Positions 26,371 to 34,798 of a stretch of DNA of 64,000 bases are shown in pieces; positions within the stretch are counted from its first letter, which is position 1, and every line of letters starts with the position of its first letter. Position numbers and translations under genes: made by a program. The notes below the pieces were generated by a model. It did no database searches and was not told the origin of the DNA. It saw only the letters and a program-made list of their open reading frames with translations. Source of the stretch: MWH-TA3 sp044353905 (GTDB taxonomy: Bacteria > Actinomycetota > Actinomycetes > Actinomycetales > Microbacteriaceae); contig JBILBA010000005.1 in NCBI GenBank assembly GCA_044353905.1, forward strand, positions 1 through 64,000. The letters run 5' to 3'.

Positions 26371-26799
26371 CTACCCTTCGTCAGTTCCACCCCCGATGTT
26401 TGCCCGCGCGGACGCGGTCGCTTCCAAACGGAGTCGAATCGGGAAAAACTGGTTGCCGAGAGGCGGCGACCACACAGAACTCACCGTGACTCGAGCGGTC
26501 AATCGGTCTGGTGTCGTCGCGGCGACGAGTCGGATTCCATCACTCGCCTCGGTAACGAAAAGGCGCACCGCGCGCCGAACGTCGCGGTTCGTTAGCCTCA
26601 CCGTCAGTGAAGTTCCGTCGAATTGTGCTCGGAGCGGGTTGAACGATTCGGCACCAACGAGCGCCGCCATGTCAGCAGTGGATTGCAGGTTTGTTCTCGC
26701 CAGCGCCAAATCCGTCGAGTCGATGATTCCCACGACCGCCACACCGCACAGAGCAACCAGCCCCGCGACCATGGGCAACAGGGAACCTCGATCGCTCAT
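26371..26799 (-). CDS. TadE/TadG-like pilus or secretion protein (Rv3654c-like)
   Basis: A 142-residue protein with an N-terminal membrane helix preceded by SDRGS and a short pseudopilin-like segment, typical of the secretion/DNA-translocation related TadE-like family found at the end of actinobacterial tad loci. It overlaps the upstream TadE-like gene by four bases and ends 12 bases before prfB. The assignment is by architecture and context. Confidence 0.65.
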   Translation of the reverse strand: MSDRGSLLPMVAGLVALCGVAVVGIIDSTDLALARTNLQSTADMAALVGAESFNPLRAQFDGTSLTVRLTNRDVRRAVRLFVTEASDGIRLVAATTPDRLTARVTVSSVWSPPLGNQFFPIRLRLEATASARANIGGGTDEG

Positions 26800-27230
26800 C
26801 GGTTCACCGACGTAATCGAGACGCGTGCCGTTGCGCTTCGGGACACCGTGACCCGAGGCGCAATGTCGATGCCGGGAAGGGCCGGAATGAAAAGCAAGGG
26901 GACGTCAAGATGCACGGTCAATTCGACAAGTGCCCCTCGGCGTAGACAGTTCCGCCTAGAGCAATCGAGTTCCCAACGAGGTGTGGCGTCGAGCACGCCG
27001 TGATCGTCGGCGACGAGAGTCGTGATGGCGCGAATTCGTTCCAGCCCGATGTCGGTCGATTCAGCCCACGTGAAAGCCCGGACGCCGTGCCGTGCGGCTG
27101 AGGTTGCCGCGAAGGTTGCGGACGCGATCTGGCTCGTCGTCACTGTCAGTGCGACGAGCGGCACGAGAAGGGCGACGGACGCGACAATGAATTCAATGCT
27201 GGCGCTCCCGCGCTCGGGCATCGTGCTCAT
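26796..27230 (-). CDS. TadE-like pilus assembly protein
   Basis: A 144-residue protein with the TadE pattern: RGSASIEFIVASVALLVPL (conserved acidic residue after Ser-Ala-Ser-Ile) followed by one membrane helix and an extracytoplasmic domain with a Cys pair (LDCSRRNCL). TadE proteins are minor pseudopilins for Flp/Tad pili. The rest of the Tad machinery is 9 kb away at 36.3-39.9 kb on the same strand, separated by the amine-catabolic island. Confidence 0.75.
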   Translation of the reverse strand: MSTMPERGSASIEFIVASVALLVPLVALTVTTSQIASATFAATSAARHGVRAFTWAESTDIGLERIRAITTLVADDHGVLDATPRWELDCSRRNCLRRGALVELTVHLDVPLLFIPALPGIDIAPRVTVSRSATARVSITSVNR

Positions 27231-27280
27231 GCACGCAGTTTTTCGCGACAGCCCGAGAAGCGCTCCCGCTGTCCACAGGT

Positions 27281-28654
27281 TTAGCGCGCGGCGGTTCGAA
27301 TCAGTTTTTTGTTGACGAATTCGTCGAGCCCGAAGTGTCCCAGCTCACGGCCGAAACCCGATTTCTTGACTCCGCCGAACGGCAGGTCGACATGCGAGTC
27401 GGTGTTCTCGTTGATGTACACCATGCCCGATTCGAGTCGGTCGGCGACGTATCGTGTGTCCTCGGGGTTGGCCCCAAACACAGCACCAGACAGACCGAAT
27501 TCGGAACCGTTTGCCAGTTCGATCGCCTCGTCCTTGTTGGCCACTCGGTACACGACGGCGACCGGGCCGAACAGTTCTTCGCTGAATGCGCGGGCCGCGG
27601 GCGTGACGTTGGTCAGAAGCGTGGGCTCCATGAACGAACCGACGTCTCCGACACGGTGACCACCGGTAACGAGAGTCGCTCCGTTGGCGACGGCGTCGTC
27701 CACTTGTTCAATCAGTTCCTCGACTGCTCCGAGCGAGGACAACGGGCCCAGTTTCGTTTCTGGGTCGAGCGGATCCCCCACGGTGTAGGTCTGCAGTTGG
27801 GCCGCGAAGCCCTCGACAAACCGGTCGTACACGGAATCCACAACGATAAACCGCTTCGCGGCAGTACACGCTTGGCCCGCGTTGCTCATGCGTCCGGACG
27901 CAGCGGCGGCGATGGTCTCGTTGAGGTTCACGTCATCGAGGACGATAAACGGATCACTTCCGCCCAACTCGAGCACCACCTTCGTGAGAGCACGACCGGC
28001 GGCTTGCGCGACTGCTGCGCCCGCCTTCTCGCTTCCCGTCAGTGAAACACCTTGAACACGTGCGTCGGCGATGATGGTTTCGATGTCGCGGCTCTCGACG
28101 AACAGGTTGATGTACGCGCCGTCGGGCAATCCCGCGTCTCGGAAAATCTGCTCTTGTGCGAGCGCCGATTCCGGACAGTTACTCGCGTGTTTGAGGATGA
28201 TGGTGTTACCCAGAAGCAGGTTCGGCCCGGCGAAACGCGCCACCTGGTAGTAAGGGTAATTCCACGGCATGATGCCGAGAAGCACTCCGAGCGATTGCGA
28301 CCGGACAATCGCCTGTCCACCCGACATCGGGTGCATGTCCTGATCGGCGAGGTGCCCGGGTCCCTGAGTGGCGTAGAACTCGTAAATGTCCCCGACGAAT
28401 CCTGCCTCGCCCCGACCCTGGCGAACCGGCTTTCCCATTTCGCGCGCGATGATGTCCGCGAGCTGATCTTTGCGCTCGCGATACAAATCCGCGACCCGCT
28501 GAAGCACAGCGGCGCGATCGGCGAGGGGTGTTTGACTCCACGCCGTGTGGGCCGCGTCGGCACGTGAAATGGCATCGGCGATGTCGGTCGGGGTGGCACT
28601 CGGGAATTCGCGTTCGACGATTCCGGTGGCGGGATTGGTTATGGCGTAAGGCAT
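27281..28654 (-). CDS. NAD(P)-dependent aldehyde dehydrogenase, succinate-semialdehyde dehydrogenase type
   Basis: A 457-residue aldehyde dehydrogenase. The catalytic Cys is in NAGQACTAAKRF, the general-base Glu in VVLELGGSDPF, and the cofactor-binding segment is LLGIMPWNYPYYQVARF. The short N-terminus and MPWNYPYYQ resemble the Sad/YneI group acting on succinate semialdehyde. It is divergent from the GntR regulator and probably oxidises the aldehyde produced in the amine pathway. The ATG at 28654 gives the usual start MPYAITNPATG; an in-frame ATG six codons upstream is possible. Confidence 0.85.
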   Translation of the reverse strand: MPYAITNPATGIVEREFPSATPTDIADAISRADAAHTAWSQTPLADRAAVLQRVADLYRERKDQLADIIAREMGKPVRQGRGEAGFVGDIYEFYATQGPGHLADQDMHPMSGGQAIVRSQSLGVLLGIMPWNYPYYQVARFAGPNLLLGNTIILKHASNCPESALAQEQIFRDAGLPDGAYINLFVESRDIETIIADARVQGVSLTGSEKAGAAVAQAAGRALTKVVLELGGSDPFIVLDDVNLNETIAAAASGRMSNAGQACTAAKRFIVVDSVYDRFVEGFAAQLQTYTVGDPLDPETKLGPLSSLGAVEELIEQVDDAVANGATLVTGGHRVGDVGSFMEPTLLTNVTPAARAFSEELFGPVAVVYRVANKDEAIELANGSEFGLSGAVFGANPEDTRYVADRLESGMVYINENTDSHVDLPFGGVKKSGFGRELGHFGLDEFVNKKLIRTAAR

Positions 28655-28719
28655 ACATTCATTGTCGTTCATCGACGAACAAAAAACCGTTTATCCCTAA
28701 ACGATTCCCAGTATCGTAA

Positions 28720-28733
28720 TTGACAGTGGTCAA
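28720..28733. promoter_or_regulatory. Candidate operator between ALDH and gntR genes
   Basis: TTGACAGTGGTCAA is an inverted repeat (TTGAC-4-GTCAA) in the 94-base divergent spacer, just before the regulator's ribosome-binding site. GntR/FadR regulators bind short palindromes of this size. A role in autoregulation is an inference. Confidence 0.35.
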
Positions 28734-28748
28734 ACGATGGGAGGTCCC

Positions 28749-29507
28749 GTGGGTGTTCTGAGCGGTGTGCAATCACAGGTCTTTCGACCGCTCCCCGATG
28801 TCTTGCGTGCTGATGCGATTGTCGATCGGCTGTCGACCGCGATCTCTCTCGGGCTGCTGCGACGGGGCGAGCAGCTCCCCGTCGAGAACCAGTTGACCGC
28901 AATGTTCGGCGTCGCCACTGCGACCGTCCGCGATGCGCTTCAGACGTTACGGAACCAGGGGATCATCGAAACTCGTCGGGGGCGAAGCGGCGGAACTTTC
29001 ATCATCGGCTCTCCCCACCCAAATCCTGATGCCCTACGAGAGAAGTTGCTGAATTTGTCCATGGCGGAATTGCGGGACATGGAGGACGAGCAGTTGGCCA
29101 CCGCCCTCGCTGCCGTGCGACTCATCATCGGACGAGCATTCCCCCACGACCTCGACCGTCTTGAACGAATCGTTCGGACCATGGGCGAGACAACAACAAC
29201 CGAGTCGTGCATGCGGGCCGACAGTCGATTCCAGAGCGAACTTGCGGTGCTTTCCCAATCCGAGCGCCTCTTAGCAACACAGATGCGACTATTGACCGAA
29301 TCGATTGAAATCATATGGACCGTTCTCTCAGTCGAAGCCGACAGGGAATGGACGATGAACGACCACTTGGCCATTGTGGCCGCCCTGCGCAACAGAGACC
29401 TTCTCGCCGCTGAACGGGCTGTTCGGGAACACATCTCGCGAGACTTTTATCGCCTGGTTGCCGCCCGACTCGATGTTTTGTATCCCATTGGACCCACAAA
29501 TGAGTGA
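28749..29507 (+). CDS. GntR-family transcriptional regulator (FadR/FCD-like)
   Basis: A 252-residue regulator with an N-terminal winged helix (GEQLPVENQLTAMFGVATATVRDAL) and an all-helical ligand-binding domain with the FCD-type pattern DHLAIVAALRNRD followed by AVREHI. I prefer the GTG at 28749, four bases after GGGAGG, over the in-frame ATG at 28737 that precedes it. The stop overlaps the Cache-like gene by eight bases. It probably controls the amine-utilisation genes around it. Confidence 0.85.
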   Translation: MGVLSGVQSQVFRPLPDVLRADAIVDRLSTAISLGLLRRGEQLPVENQLTAMFGVATATVRDALQTLRNQGIIETRRGRSGGTFIIGSPHPNPDALREKLLNLSMAELRDMEDEQLATALAAVRLIIGRAFPHDLDRLERIVRTMGETTTTESCMRADSRFQSELAVLSQSERLLATQMRLLTESIEIIWTVLSVEADREWTMNDHLAIVAALRNRDLLAAERAVREHISRDFYRLVAARLDVLYPIGPTNE

Positions 29508-30225
29508 TGCCCGCGGCGACCCTGAACGCGCGAGTAGGGCGGTTGGGGACTGGTTTACCGCTGTCTACGACGACTTGACGATTATGGCGACGGCGTGCGA
29601 ACGCGAACTTCGGAATTCGCGCGGTACGAAAGCCCGTTTGACGGAACGCAATCTGCGCGCAATTCAACCCGCCGCCACGGACTTCCTGGGTCGTCACGAA
29701 GTTCCCGTCGCGGCTGGAATCGTCGTCGGACCGAACGTGCTGGGAAACGATCTCGGGGCAGTCGAATGGTGGCGACGGGGTGACTCGGGTTCAACCCAAC
29801 GAATCGTGTTCAACCTGTCGCCCGACGACCCCGGTTTCTACGATTTTGTGACCTTCGAATGGTTTAACGAAGTCGTCTCGACCGGAAAGCCCGCGATTCA
29901 GGGTCCCTACCTCGACTACGCGGGGATGGACAAATACATTCTGACCGCGATGGTTCCGCTGTCGCTAGACGGCGTGCTCATCGGCACCGCGGGGTGCGAC
30001 ACAGAGGTTCGCGAACTAGAACGGATCGTCATGCCGATTCTGCGCACAATTCCCGGCGACGCCGCGCTCGTGTCGAAATTCGATCGGATCATCCTCGGAA
30101 ATTCGAGTCGCTTCCACGTGGGAAATCGTGTCGTCGCATTGCCGAAAGACGCGATCCGATGTGAAATCCCAGGACCTGAACTCGGCTTGCAACTCGTGGT
30201 GACGCCGCGAGCCGCGAATTTCTAG
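29500..30225 (+). CDS. Soluble Cache (PDC-like) sensor domain protein
   Basis: A 241-residue protein with no signal peptide and no membrane helix. After a helical N-terminal region (AVGDWFTAVYDDLTIMATAC) it has a Cache-type pattern: FVTFEWFNEVVSTGKPAIQG, GPYLDYAGMDKYILTAMVPL and DGVLIGTAGCDTEVRELE. Cache domains normally sit outside the membrane and bind amino acids or amines; a cytosolic one, translationally overlapped with a GntR regulator, suggests an intracellular co-sensor. Family assignment is by pattern. Confidence 0.6.
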   Translation: MSDARGDPERASRAVGDWFTAVYDDLTIMATACERELRNSRGTKARLTERNLRAIQPAATDFLGRHEVPVAAGIVVGPNVLGNDLGAVEWWRRGDSGSTQRIVFNLSPDDPGFYDFVTFEWFNEVVSTGKPAIQGPYLDYAGMDKYILTAMVPLSLDGVLIGTAGCDTEVRELERIVMPILRTIPGDAALVSKFDRIILGNSSRFHVGNRVVALPKDAIRCEIPGPELGLQLVVTPRAANF

Positions 30226-31016
30226 CGCGCGGTTCGAACGAGTTTCGTTTGATCGACGAACGACTGGAACAGGGCGCGTCGGTCGGACGCTGAACCGTCA
30301 TCGTCTTCGGGGTGCCACTGGACTCCGACGACCCATCGTGCGGACGGCATTTCCGTGCCCTCGACGATTCCGTCCTCGGCACGAGCGCTGACGACAAGTC
30401 CCTCGGCTACACGATTGACGGCTTGGTGGTGCCCCGAGCGAACCGCAACCCGATCGCGACCGAAAATCTCGCGAATCTTGCTGCCCGGTTCCAGAATGAC
30501 GGGTTCGTCCTTGAACATCGGGTCACCCGAGCCGCCACGATGCGGGTGGTAGTTCTCGATGTCGGGAATGAGGTCGCCGCCGAGTGCCACATTGAGCAAC
30601 TGTGATCCGCGACAGATGCACAGCATCGGTGCGTCCCGTGCGATCGTGGCGTTAATGATGTCGATGCAGTAGTCGTCCGCCGCGCGGTCGACCCCATACT
30701 CGTGATTCACCGGTTCGTTGTGGCCGTAGATTCGTGCGTCGACGTCTCCGCCCCCCAAGAACATGACACCGTCGGCAAGATCGGCGATTGCCGCTGGGTC
30801 GAGCGGCGATTTGCTCGAATCCAAAAGAACAATCTTTGCCCCGACATTGTTCAGTTCGGTCAACGCGACACGAGTGAATCGAACGACGAGCCCAGCGACT
30901 TCATCGGTCATTTCGGGGATGTTGAGCGACACGACGACCGCAACGGTCGGAGCGTCACTTGGCATCGACGCGTTGCCCTCGGGCATGACGTCGCTCGGAG
31001 CGATGTTGTGAGCCAT
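30222..31016 (-). CDS. puuD: Gamma-glutamyl-gamma-aminobutyrate hydrolase-like (PuuD family, peptidase C26)
   Basis: A 264-residue class-I glutamine-amidotransferase-fold hydrolase. The nucleophile is the Cys of PMLCICRGSQLLN (around residue 134) and the His/Glu pair lies in GVQWHPEDD. PuuD enzymes hydrolyse gamma-glutamyl amides such as gamma-Glu-GABA to glutamate plus the amine acid, reversing the glutamylation made by a GS-like ligase; that ligase gene lies two genes upstream. The ATG at 31016 is chosen; longer starts overlap the preceding gene. Confidence 0.85.
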   Translation of the reverse strand: MAHNIAPSDVMPEGNASMPSDAPTVAVVVSLNIPEMTDEVAGLVVRFTRVALTELNNVGAKIVLLDSSKSPLDPAAIADLADGVMFLGGGDVDARIYGHNEPVNHEYGVDRAADDYCIDIINATIARDAPMLCICRGSQLLNVALGGDLIPDIENYHPHRGGSGDPMFKDEPVILEPGSKIREIFGRDRVAVRSGHHQAVNRVAEGLVVSARAEDGIVEGTEMPSARWVVGVQWHPEDDDGSASDRRALFQSFVDQTKLVRTAR

Positions 31017-31021
31017 GCGAC

Positions 31022-31720
31022 CTATTTTGCCAGAGGGAATGCCAAATCCGGCATCCAGGTGCTCCACACTTTTGCGAGTCGACCGTCGGCGATGACCGTG
31101 TCGAGCGCGCTGTTGAGTTCGCCCAACAGTTCCGCGTTGCCCTTTTGGACCCCGATACCCCAGGGGTTTCGGGTTTCGGCCGTGAAGGCGACGACGAAAT
31201 CCGGATCGTTGTCGGCGAGAGGGATCATGACCACGTCGTCATCAACGAACGCATCGACGGCGCCCGTTCGCAGTGCCGCAATCATGTCCTCGAAGACGCT
31301 CGGGCCCGTGAATTCGACAATCTCGGCTCCGACGATGGTCTGTGCGACCTTGAGGTTGGCGCTTCCCGCAATCGCACCGACCTTGTATCCGTTCATGGTG
31401 GTGTTCGAACGGGCGGGGTCGTCGGCACGAACCAACACTGTCTCGTTGAAGACCGCGTAGGGCTGCGTGAAGTCAACCAGTGCGATGCGCTCGGGAATCA
31501 TTCCCTGACCACACCAGACCGCGTCCACTTCGCCGCTCTGAACCATCGGAATCATGTTGTCCCAACCGGTGATGACCCATTCAATCTCGCGACCCATCAC
31601 ACTCGCGAGGAGGTCGGCCGCGGCCGGCTCGTAACCCGTGCGGTGAATCCCGTCAGGGCTGAGGTTGAACAGCGGCGGCGCATCGGCGTCGATGCACGCG
31701 AGACGAAGCGCGGCGCTCAC
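31022..31720 (-). CDS. Substrate-binding-protein fold lacking a signal peptide (SBP_bac_3-like)
   Basis: A 232-residue type-II periplasmic-binding fold: first strand LRLACIDADAPPLFN, EPAAADLLASVMGREIEW, MIPMVQSGEVDAVWCG, RIALVDFTQPY and the C-terminal LNSALDTVIADGRLAKVW. The GTG start at 31720 overlaps the stop of the glutamine-synthetase-like gene (GTGA), and the protein begins directly at the mature domain, so it should stay in the cytosol. No ABC permease or ATPase genes are nearby. It may bind the pathway substrate intracellularly. Confidence 0.75.
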   Translation of the reverse strand: MSAALRLACIDADAPPLFNLSPDGIHRTGYEPAAADLLASVMGREIEWVITGWDNMIPMVQSGEVDAVWCGQGMIPERIALVDFTQPYAVFNETVLVRADDPARSNTTMNGYKVGAIAGSANLKVAQTIVGAEIVEFTGPSVFEDMIAALRTGAVDAFVDDDVVMIPLADNDPDFVVAFTAETRNPWGIGVQKGNAELLGELNSALDTVIADGRLAKVWSTWMPDLAFPLAK

Positions 31721-33123
31721 GGGAGGGTCTCCCAGTACTGTGCGAACTCCCATTCGGTGATGACCCCGCAGTAGCGAGCCCACTCGTCTTTCTTCAGGTC
31801 GATGAAAACGTCCCGCAATTCAGCGGGGAACGCTTTCTTCAAAAGGGCACTTCCTTCGAATTGCACGATGGCGTCTCCTAGTGTCATCGGCATCAGGTCA
31901 AACTTCACGACCTTCGCCTTCTCATCCGTGAGGGGATCCCCCGAATTGATCTTTCGTTCCAGACCGTCCTCGATTGACGCGAGAAGCGCAGTGTGGGACA
32001 GATAAGGATTAACGCTCGAGTCGGGCTGACGGTATTCCATTCGCCCGATCGACGAGATGCGGATCATTCCCGCGCGGGAATCGAGCCCCCACGAGGGCGA
32101 ACTCGGGGCGAACTGCCCGGCGTCCCAGAACCGCTTGTACGAGTTGACGGTGCTCGCCATGATGACCGTCGAGTCCGCGGCGTGTGTCAGCATTCCACCG
32201 ACCGCCCAGCGCCCGACCTCGGAGAGGTGGATCTGGGTGTTACCCGGTTCGACACACGCGTTCGCCCCGTCCTTCCACAACGACAGGTTGTGGTGGCATC
32301 CGTTACCCATCAAACCGTTGAACGGCTTGGGCATGAACGACGCCGTGACACCCTGCTCGCGCGCAACCTGCTTGCAGATCTGGCGGTACGTGACAAGACG
32401 GTCCGAGGTGAGTTCGACCCGGTCGTACATCCAGTTGAGTTCCAACTGGCCGTCGTCTTCGTAGTCGCCCTCGATCATGTCGAGACCAAACGCCTGCGCG
32501 TAGCGAACAACCTGCTTGAAAATCGGGCGCATGCGTTCGAGGTTTTCCACCTGGTAGGCGGGGCTAGCGCCATCCTTTTTGATGACCTCGAGACCCGGTC
32601 CCGTCCACATCATTTCGGGTTCGGTGCCACTGCGAACTTCGTAGCCGGTACGGGCCGTGAATTCGTGGTGGGCGCGAATCAATAATCCGCGTGAATCGGT
32701 TTGCAAGGGTCGGCCGCCAACCTCAGCAAAGTGAGGGGGTTCGTAGGCGAGGCACAACATGCGTGCGACAGAGGTATCCCACGGAAGCACGACAAAGGTG
32801 TCCGGGTCGGGAAGCGCGATCATTTCGCGCGCGCCGATGCCGCCGCCGATGAGCTCGCCCTCGCGAGTCGACTGCAGGTCAGCCACGGCGGTTCGGTGAA
32901 GGGCGATGCCCTTTTCGAGGTTGCGTCGCAGGTGCCGAGCTGGCACCATCTTGGCCACAACTTTCGCGCCGATCGTGGGAAGCATGTAATAGATAAATTC
33001 GACGCCGGCGGCGGCAATCTTCTGTTCGAGGTCTTTGATGACGTCGGGACGCATGTTCGACGCCTGGTGGCGAGAGAACGCGTCGTTGTCCGTCAGCGCA
33101 CTCGTTCCGAGTTGGTCAACCAT
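31717..33123 (-). CDS. Glutamine-synthetase-like gamma-glutamylamide ligase (GlnA-III/PuuA/PipC-like)
   Basis: A 468-residue glutamine synthetase family protein with IEGDYEDDGQLELNWMY, the metal/ATP region GVTASFMPKPFNGLMGNGCHHN and NSYKRFWDAGQFAP, ending in a C-terminal catalytic half. In such clusters the enzyme ligates glutamate to an amine rather than ammonia. The ATG at 33123 has an AAGGAG site eight bases upstream; the open frame continues to 33201 without support. The gene follows a ferredoxin and P450, the order of mycobacterial pip operons for cyclic secondary amines. Confidence 0.85.
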   Translation of the reverse strand: MVDQLGTSALTDNDAFSRHQASNMRPDVIKDLEQKIAAAGVEFIYYMLPTIGAKVVAKMVPARHLRRNLEKGIALHRTAVADLQSTREGELIGGGIGAREMIALPDPDTFVVLPWDTSVARMLCLAYEPPHFAEVGGRPLQTDSRGLLIRAHHEFTARTGYEVRSGTEPEMMWTGPGLEVIKKDGASPAYQVENLERMRPIFKQVVRYAQAFGLDMIEGDYEDDGQLELNWMYDRVELTSDRLVTYRQICKQVAREQGVTASFMPKPFNGLMGNGCHHNLSLWKDGANACVEPGNTQIHLSEVGRWAVGGMLTHAADSTVIMASTVNSYKRFWDAGQFAPSSPSWGLDSRAGMIRISSIGRMEYRQPDSSVNPYLSHTALLASIEDGLERKINSGDPLTDEKAKVVKFDLMPMTLGDAIVQFEGSALLKKAFPAELRDVFIDLKKDEWARYCGVITEWEFAQYWETLP

Positions 33124-33167
33124 TGGTGGGACTCCTTTGTCCTTGTTTTCGGTGGGGTGAATCGGGG

Positions 33168-33356
33168 TCAGTCGGTGACCAGGATGGCTTGCATTGGGCA
33201 CACGTCAGCCGCTTCGTCGACATCCGCCCGCAACGAGTCGTCGGGGTTCTCATCGAACTGCAGAACGCCCTTGTCGTCGAGGCGGAAAACGGTCGGCGCA
33301 GAGAAGGTGCACTGACCGTGGTTGTCGCACTTCGCGCGGTCTACAGAAACGTGCAT
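33168..33356 (-). CDS. Single-cluster ferredoxin for cytochrome P450
   Basis: A 62-residue ferredoxin with Cys10, Cys16 and Cys53; the second ligand position is His13 (CDNHGQC), the pattern of [3Fe-4S] ferredoxins paired with actinobacterial P450s. The C-terminal cysteine is in VCPMQAI. An AAGGAG site precedes the ATG. It lies 27 bases after the P450 gene and most likely donates electrons to it. No ferredoxin reductase gene is in the cluster. Confidence 0.93.
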   Translation of the reverse strand: MHVSVDRAKCDNHGQCTFSAPTVFRLDDKGVLQFDENPDDSLRADVDEAADVCPMQAILVTD

Positions 33357-33382
33357 GGTGTTCTCCTTGGTGTTGTTTGAGG

Positions 33383-34576
33383 TTATCGCTTGTCGAACGC
33401 GAGCGGAAGATGCACGGGCCCTGTGTTACCCGAATCAGGCATCCATTCGTCCTGCCCGTTGACTCGAATGTTGGTCATTCGTTGGGACAGGGTCCTAAAC
33501 GCAATCGCCATGTCCATTCGAGCAACGAAGTGCCCGAGGCAGTGGTGCATCCCGCCGCCAAAGCCATAGTGCGGCGCTCGTTCGACGGTGATGTCAATTC
33601 CGGGGTTCGGATAGGCAGCGGGGTCGTTCCCGCTCACCTGGGTAAAGAAGTGAACCGTCGAGCCGGCTGGCGCGTGAAGGTCTTCATAATCGAAATCGAC
33701 AACGGCTTCGCGCGTGACCCACGTGGTCGTCGGATTGGATCGCATGACTTCCTCGACCGCGTTCCGAGCAAGTTCGGGGTTCTTCGCGAGGAGCTCCCAT
33801 TGGTCGGGGTTTCGCATCATTGTCTGAATACCGAGACCGAGTTGATTGCGCGTCGTGTCCATTCCTCCGAAAATGAGAAGGCACAGCGCGTTTCGCAGTT
33901 CATCGTCGCTCAGGCTGTCACCGTCTCGGTTCGCTTCAACGAGGCGCGTCACGAGATCGTCGCGCGGGTTCGCCTGGCGATCGGCGATGAGCGCTTCAGC
34001 GTATCCATAGAGTTCGGCGAGCGCCGCCTCGATCTCGGGCAGGTCTTCCTTGATCGTGATTCCCAGCGCCAGACCAATCGAACTGGAAATTCGGGCGATG
34101 GTCGGCCATTCACTTTCGGGTATCCCCGTCAGAATGCATAACACGCGTGTTGCGTACGGCTCGGCAAAGTCGTTGACGTACTCGAACTCGCCGTTGTCGA
34201 TGATCGCGTCGACAATTTCAGCCGCAAGTTTTTCGAAGCGTGGAACATACGCTTCGATGTGGCGGAACGAGAACGCCGGATTGAGCATGCGCCTGATCCG
34301 GTGGTGGTCGTCGCCTTCGAGGACCAACAGGCACTTGGTCCACCAGTCGTGGAACAATCCGGTGTGCACTCCGTTGTGGTCCGGCCATTTTCCGCTGCCC
34401 TGGCTCAAGCGGGTGTCTTTGAGAAGGATGCTGACGTATTCGTGCCTTAGGACGGCGAACCCGTAATTGGTTGTCGCGAACCAGTGCTGTTCTCGAGCGT
34501 TGCGAACCGCCTCGGAATGCATCGCAAAGGACGGATCTGAAATGTCCAGATGCGGTACAGCGATATCCGTTGGCAT
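33383..34576 (-). CDS. Cytochrome P450
   Basis: A 397-residue bacterial P450. The haem-binding loop YGFGGGMHHCLGHFVARMD places the axial Cys near residue 343; the I-helix is LLIFGGMDTTRNQLG; the ExxR is in NAVEEVMRSNP. It is the first gene of the P450-ferredoxin-GS unit and is divergent from an APC permease. By analogy with PipA/MorA of mycobacteria it could hydroxylate a cyclic or secondary amine next to nitrogen, but the substrate is inferred from context only. The start at 34576 is preferred over the longer frame, with GAGG nearby. Confidence 0.92.
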   Translation of the reverse strand: MPTDIAVPHLDISDPSFAMHSEAVRNAREQHWFATTNYGFAVLRHEYVSILLKDTRLSQGSGKWPDHNGVHTGLFHDWWTKCLLVLEGDDHHRIRRMLNPAFSFRHIEAYVPRFEKLAAEIVDAIIDNGEFEYVNDFAEPYATRVLCILTGIPESEWPTIARISSSIGLALGITIKEDLPEIEAALAELYGYAEALIADRQANPRDDLVTRLVEANRDGDSLSDDELRNALCLLIFGGMDTTRNQLGLGIQTMMRNPDQWELLAKNPELARNAVEEVMRSNPTTTWVTREAVVDFDYEDLHAPAGSTVHFFTQVSGNDPAAYPNPGIDITVERAPHYGFGGGMHHCLGHFVARMDMAIAFRTLSQRMTNIRVNGQDEWMPDSGNTGPVHLPLAFDKR

Positions 34577-34644
34577 TAGGTGAACCTCATTGTTCGAGCG
34601 ACTCGGTCGCAAATGGTTGTTGTGGTAAATCTTATGCCAATTTG

Positions 34645-34672
34645 CTAAATCCTGCATTGATGAATGATTTAG
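34645..34672. promoter_or_regulatory. Candidate operator/promoter region between P450 and permease genes
   Basis: Within the 222-base divergent spacer (34577-34798), which is distinctly A/T-rich, CTAAATC and GATTTAG form an inverted repeat with a 14-base spacer. It lies where promoters for both directions would be expected. A regulator-binding role is inferred. Confidence 0.35.
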
Positions 34673-34740
34673 TGAAAAACGCTGTTTCGTAAAACATCTA
34701 TCTCTGCAGAAAAAAACGCGCTATGTTTGCCCCAGCACAA

Positions 34741-34770
34741 CGAGGTGCGACCAATGCCGGTGGCACCTCG
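34741..34770. promoter_or_regulatory. Hairpin-forming inverted repeat in the permease leader
   Basis: CGAGGTGC (34741-34748) and GCACCTCG (34763-34770) are perfect 8-base complements separated by 14 bases, ending 28 bases before the permease ATG. No U-run follows, so it is not an ordinary terminator. It may be an operator or a leader hairpin. Confidence 0.45.
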
Positions 34771-34798
34771 CGATTTACACAACAATCGAAAGGTCACA

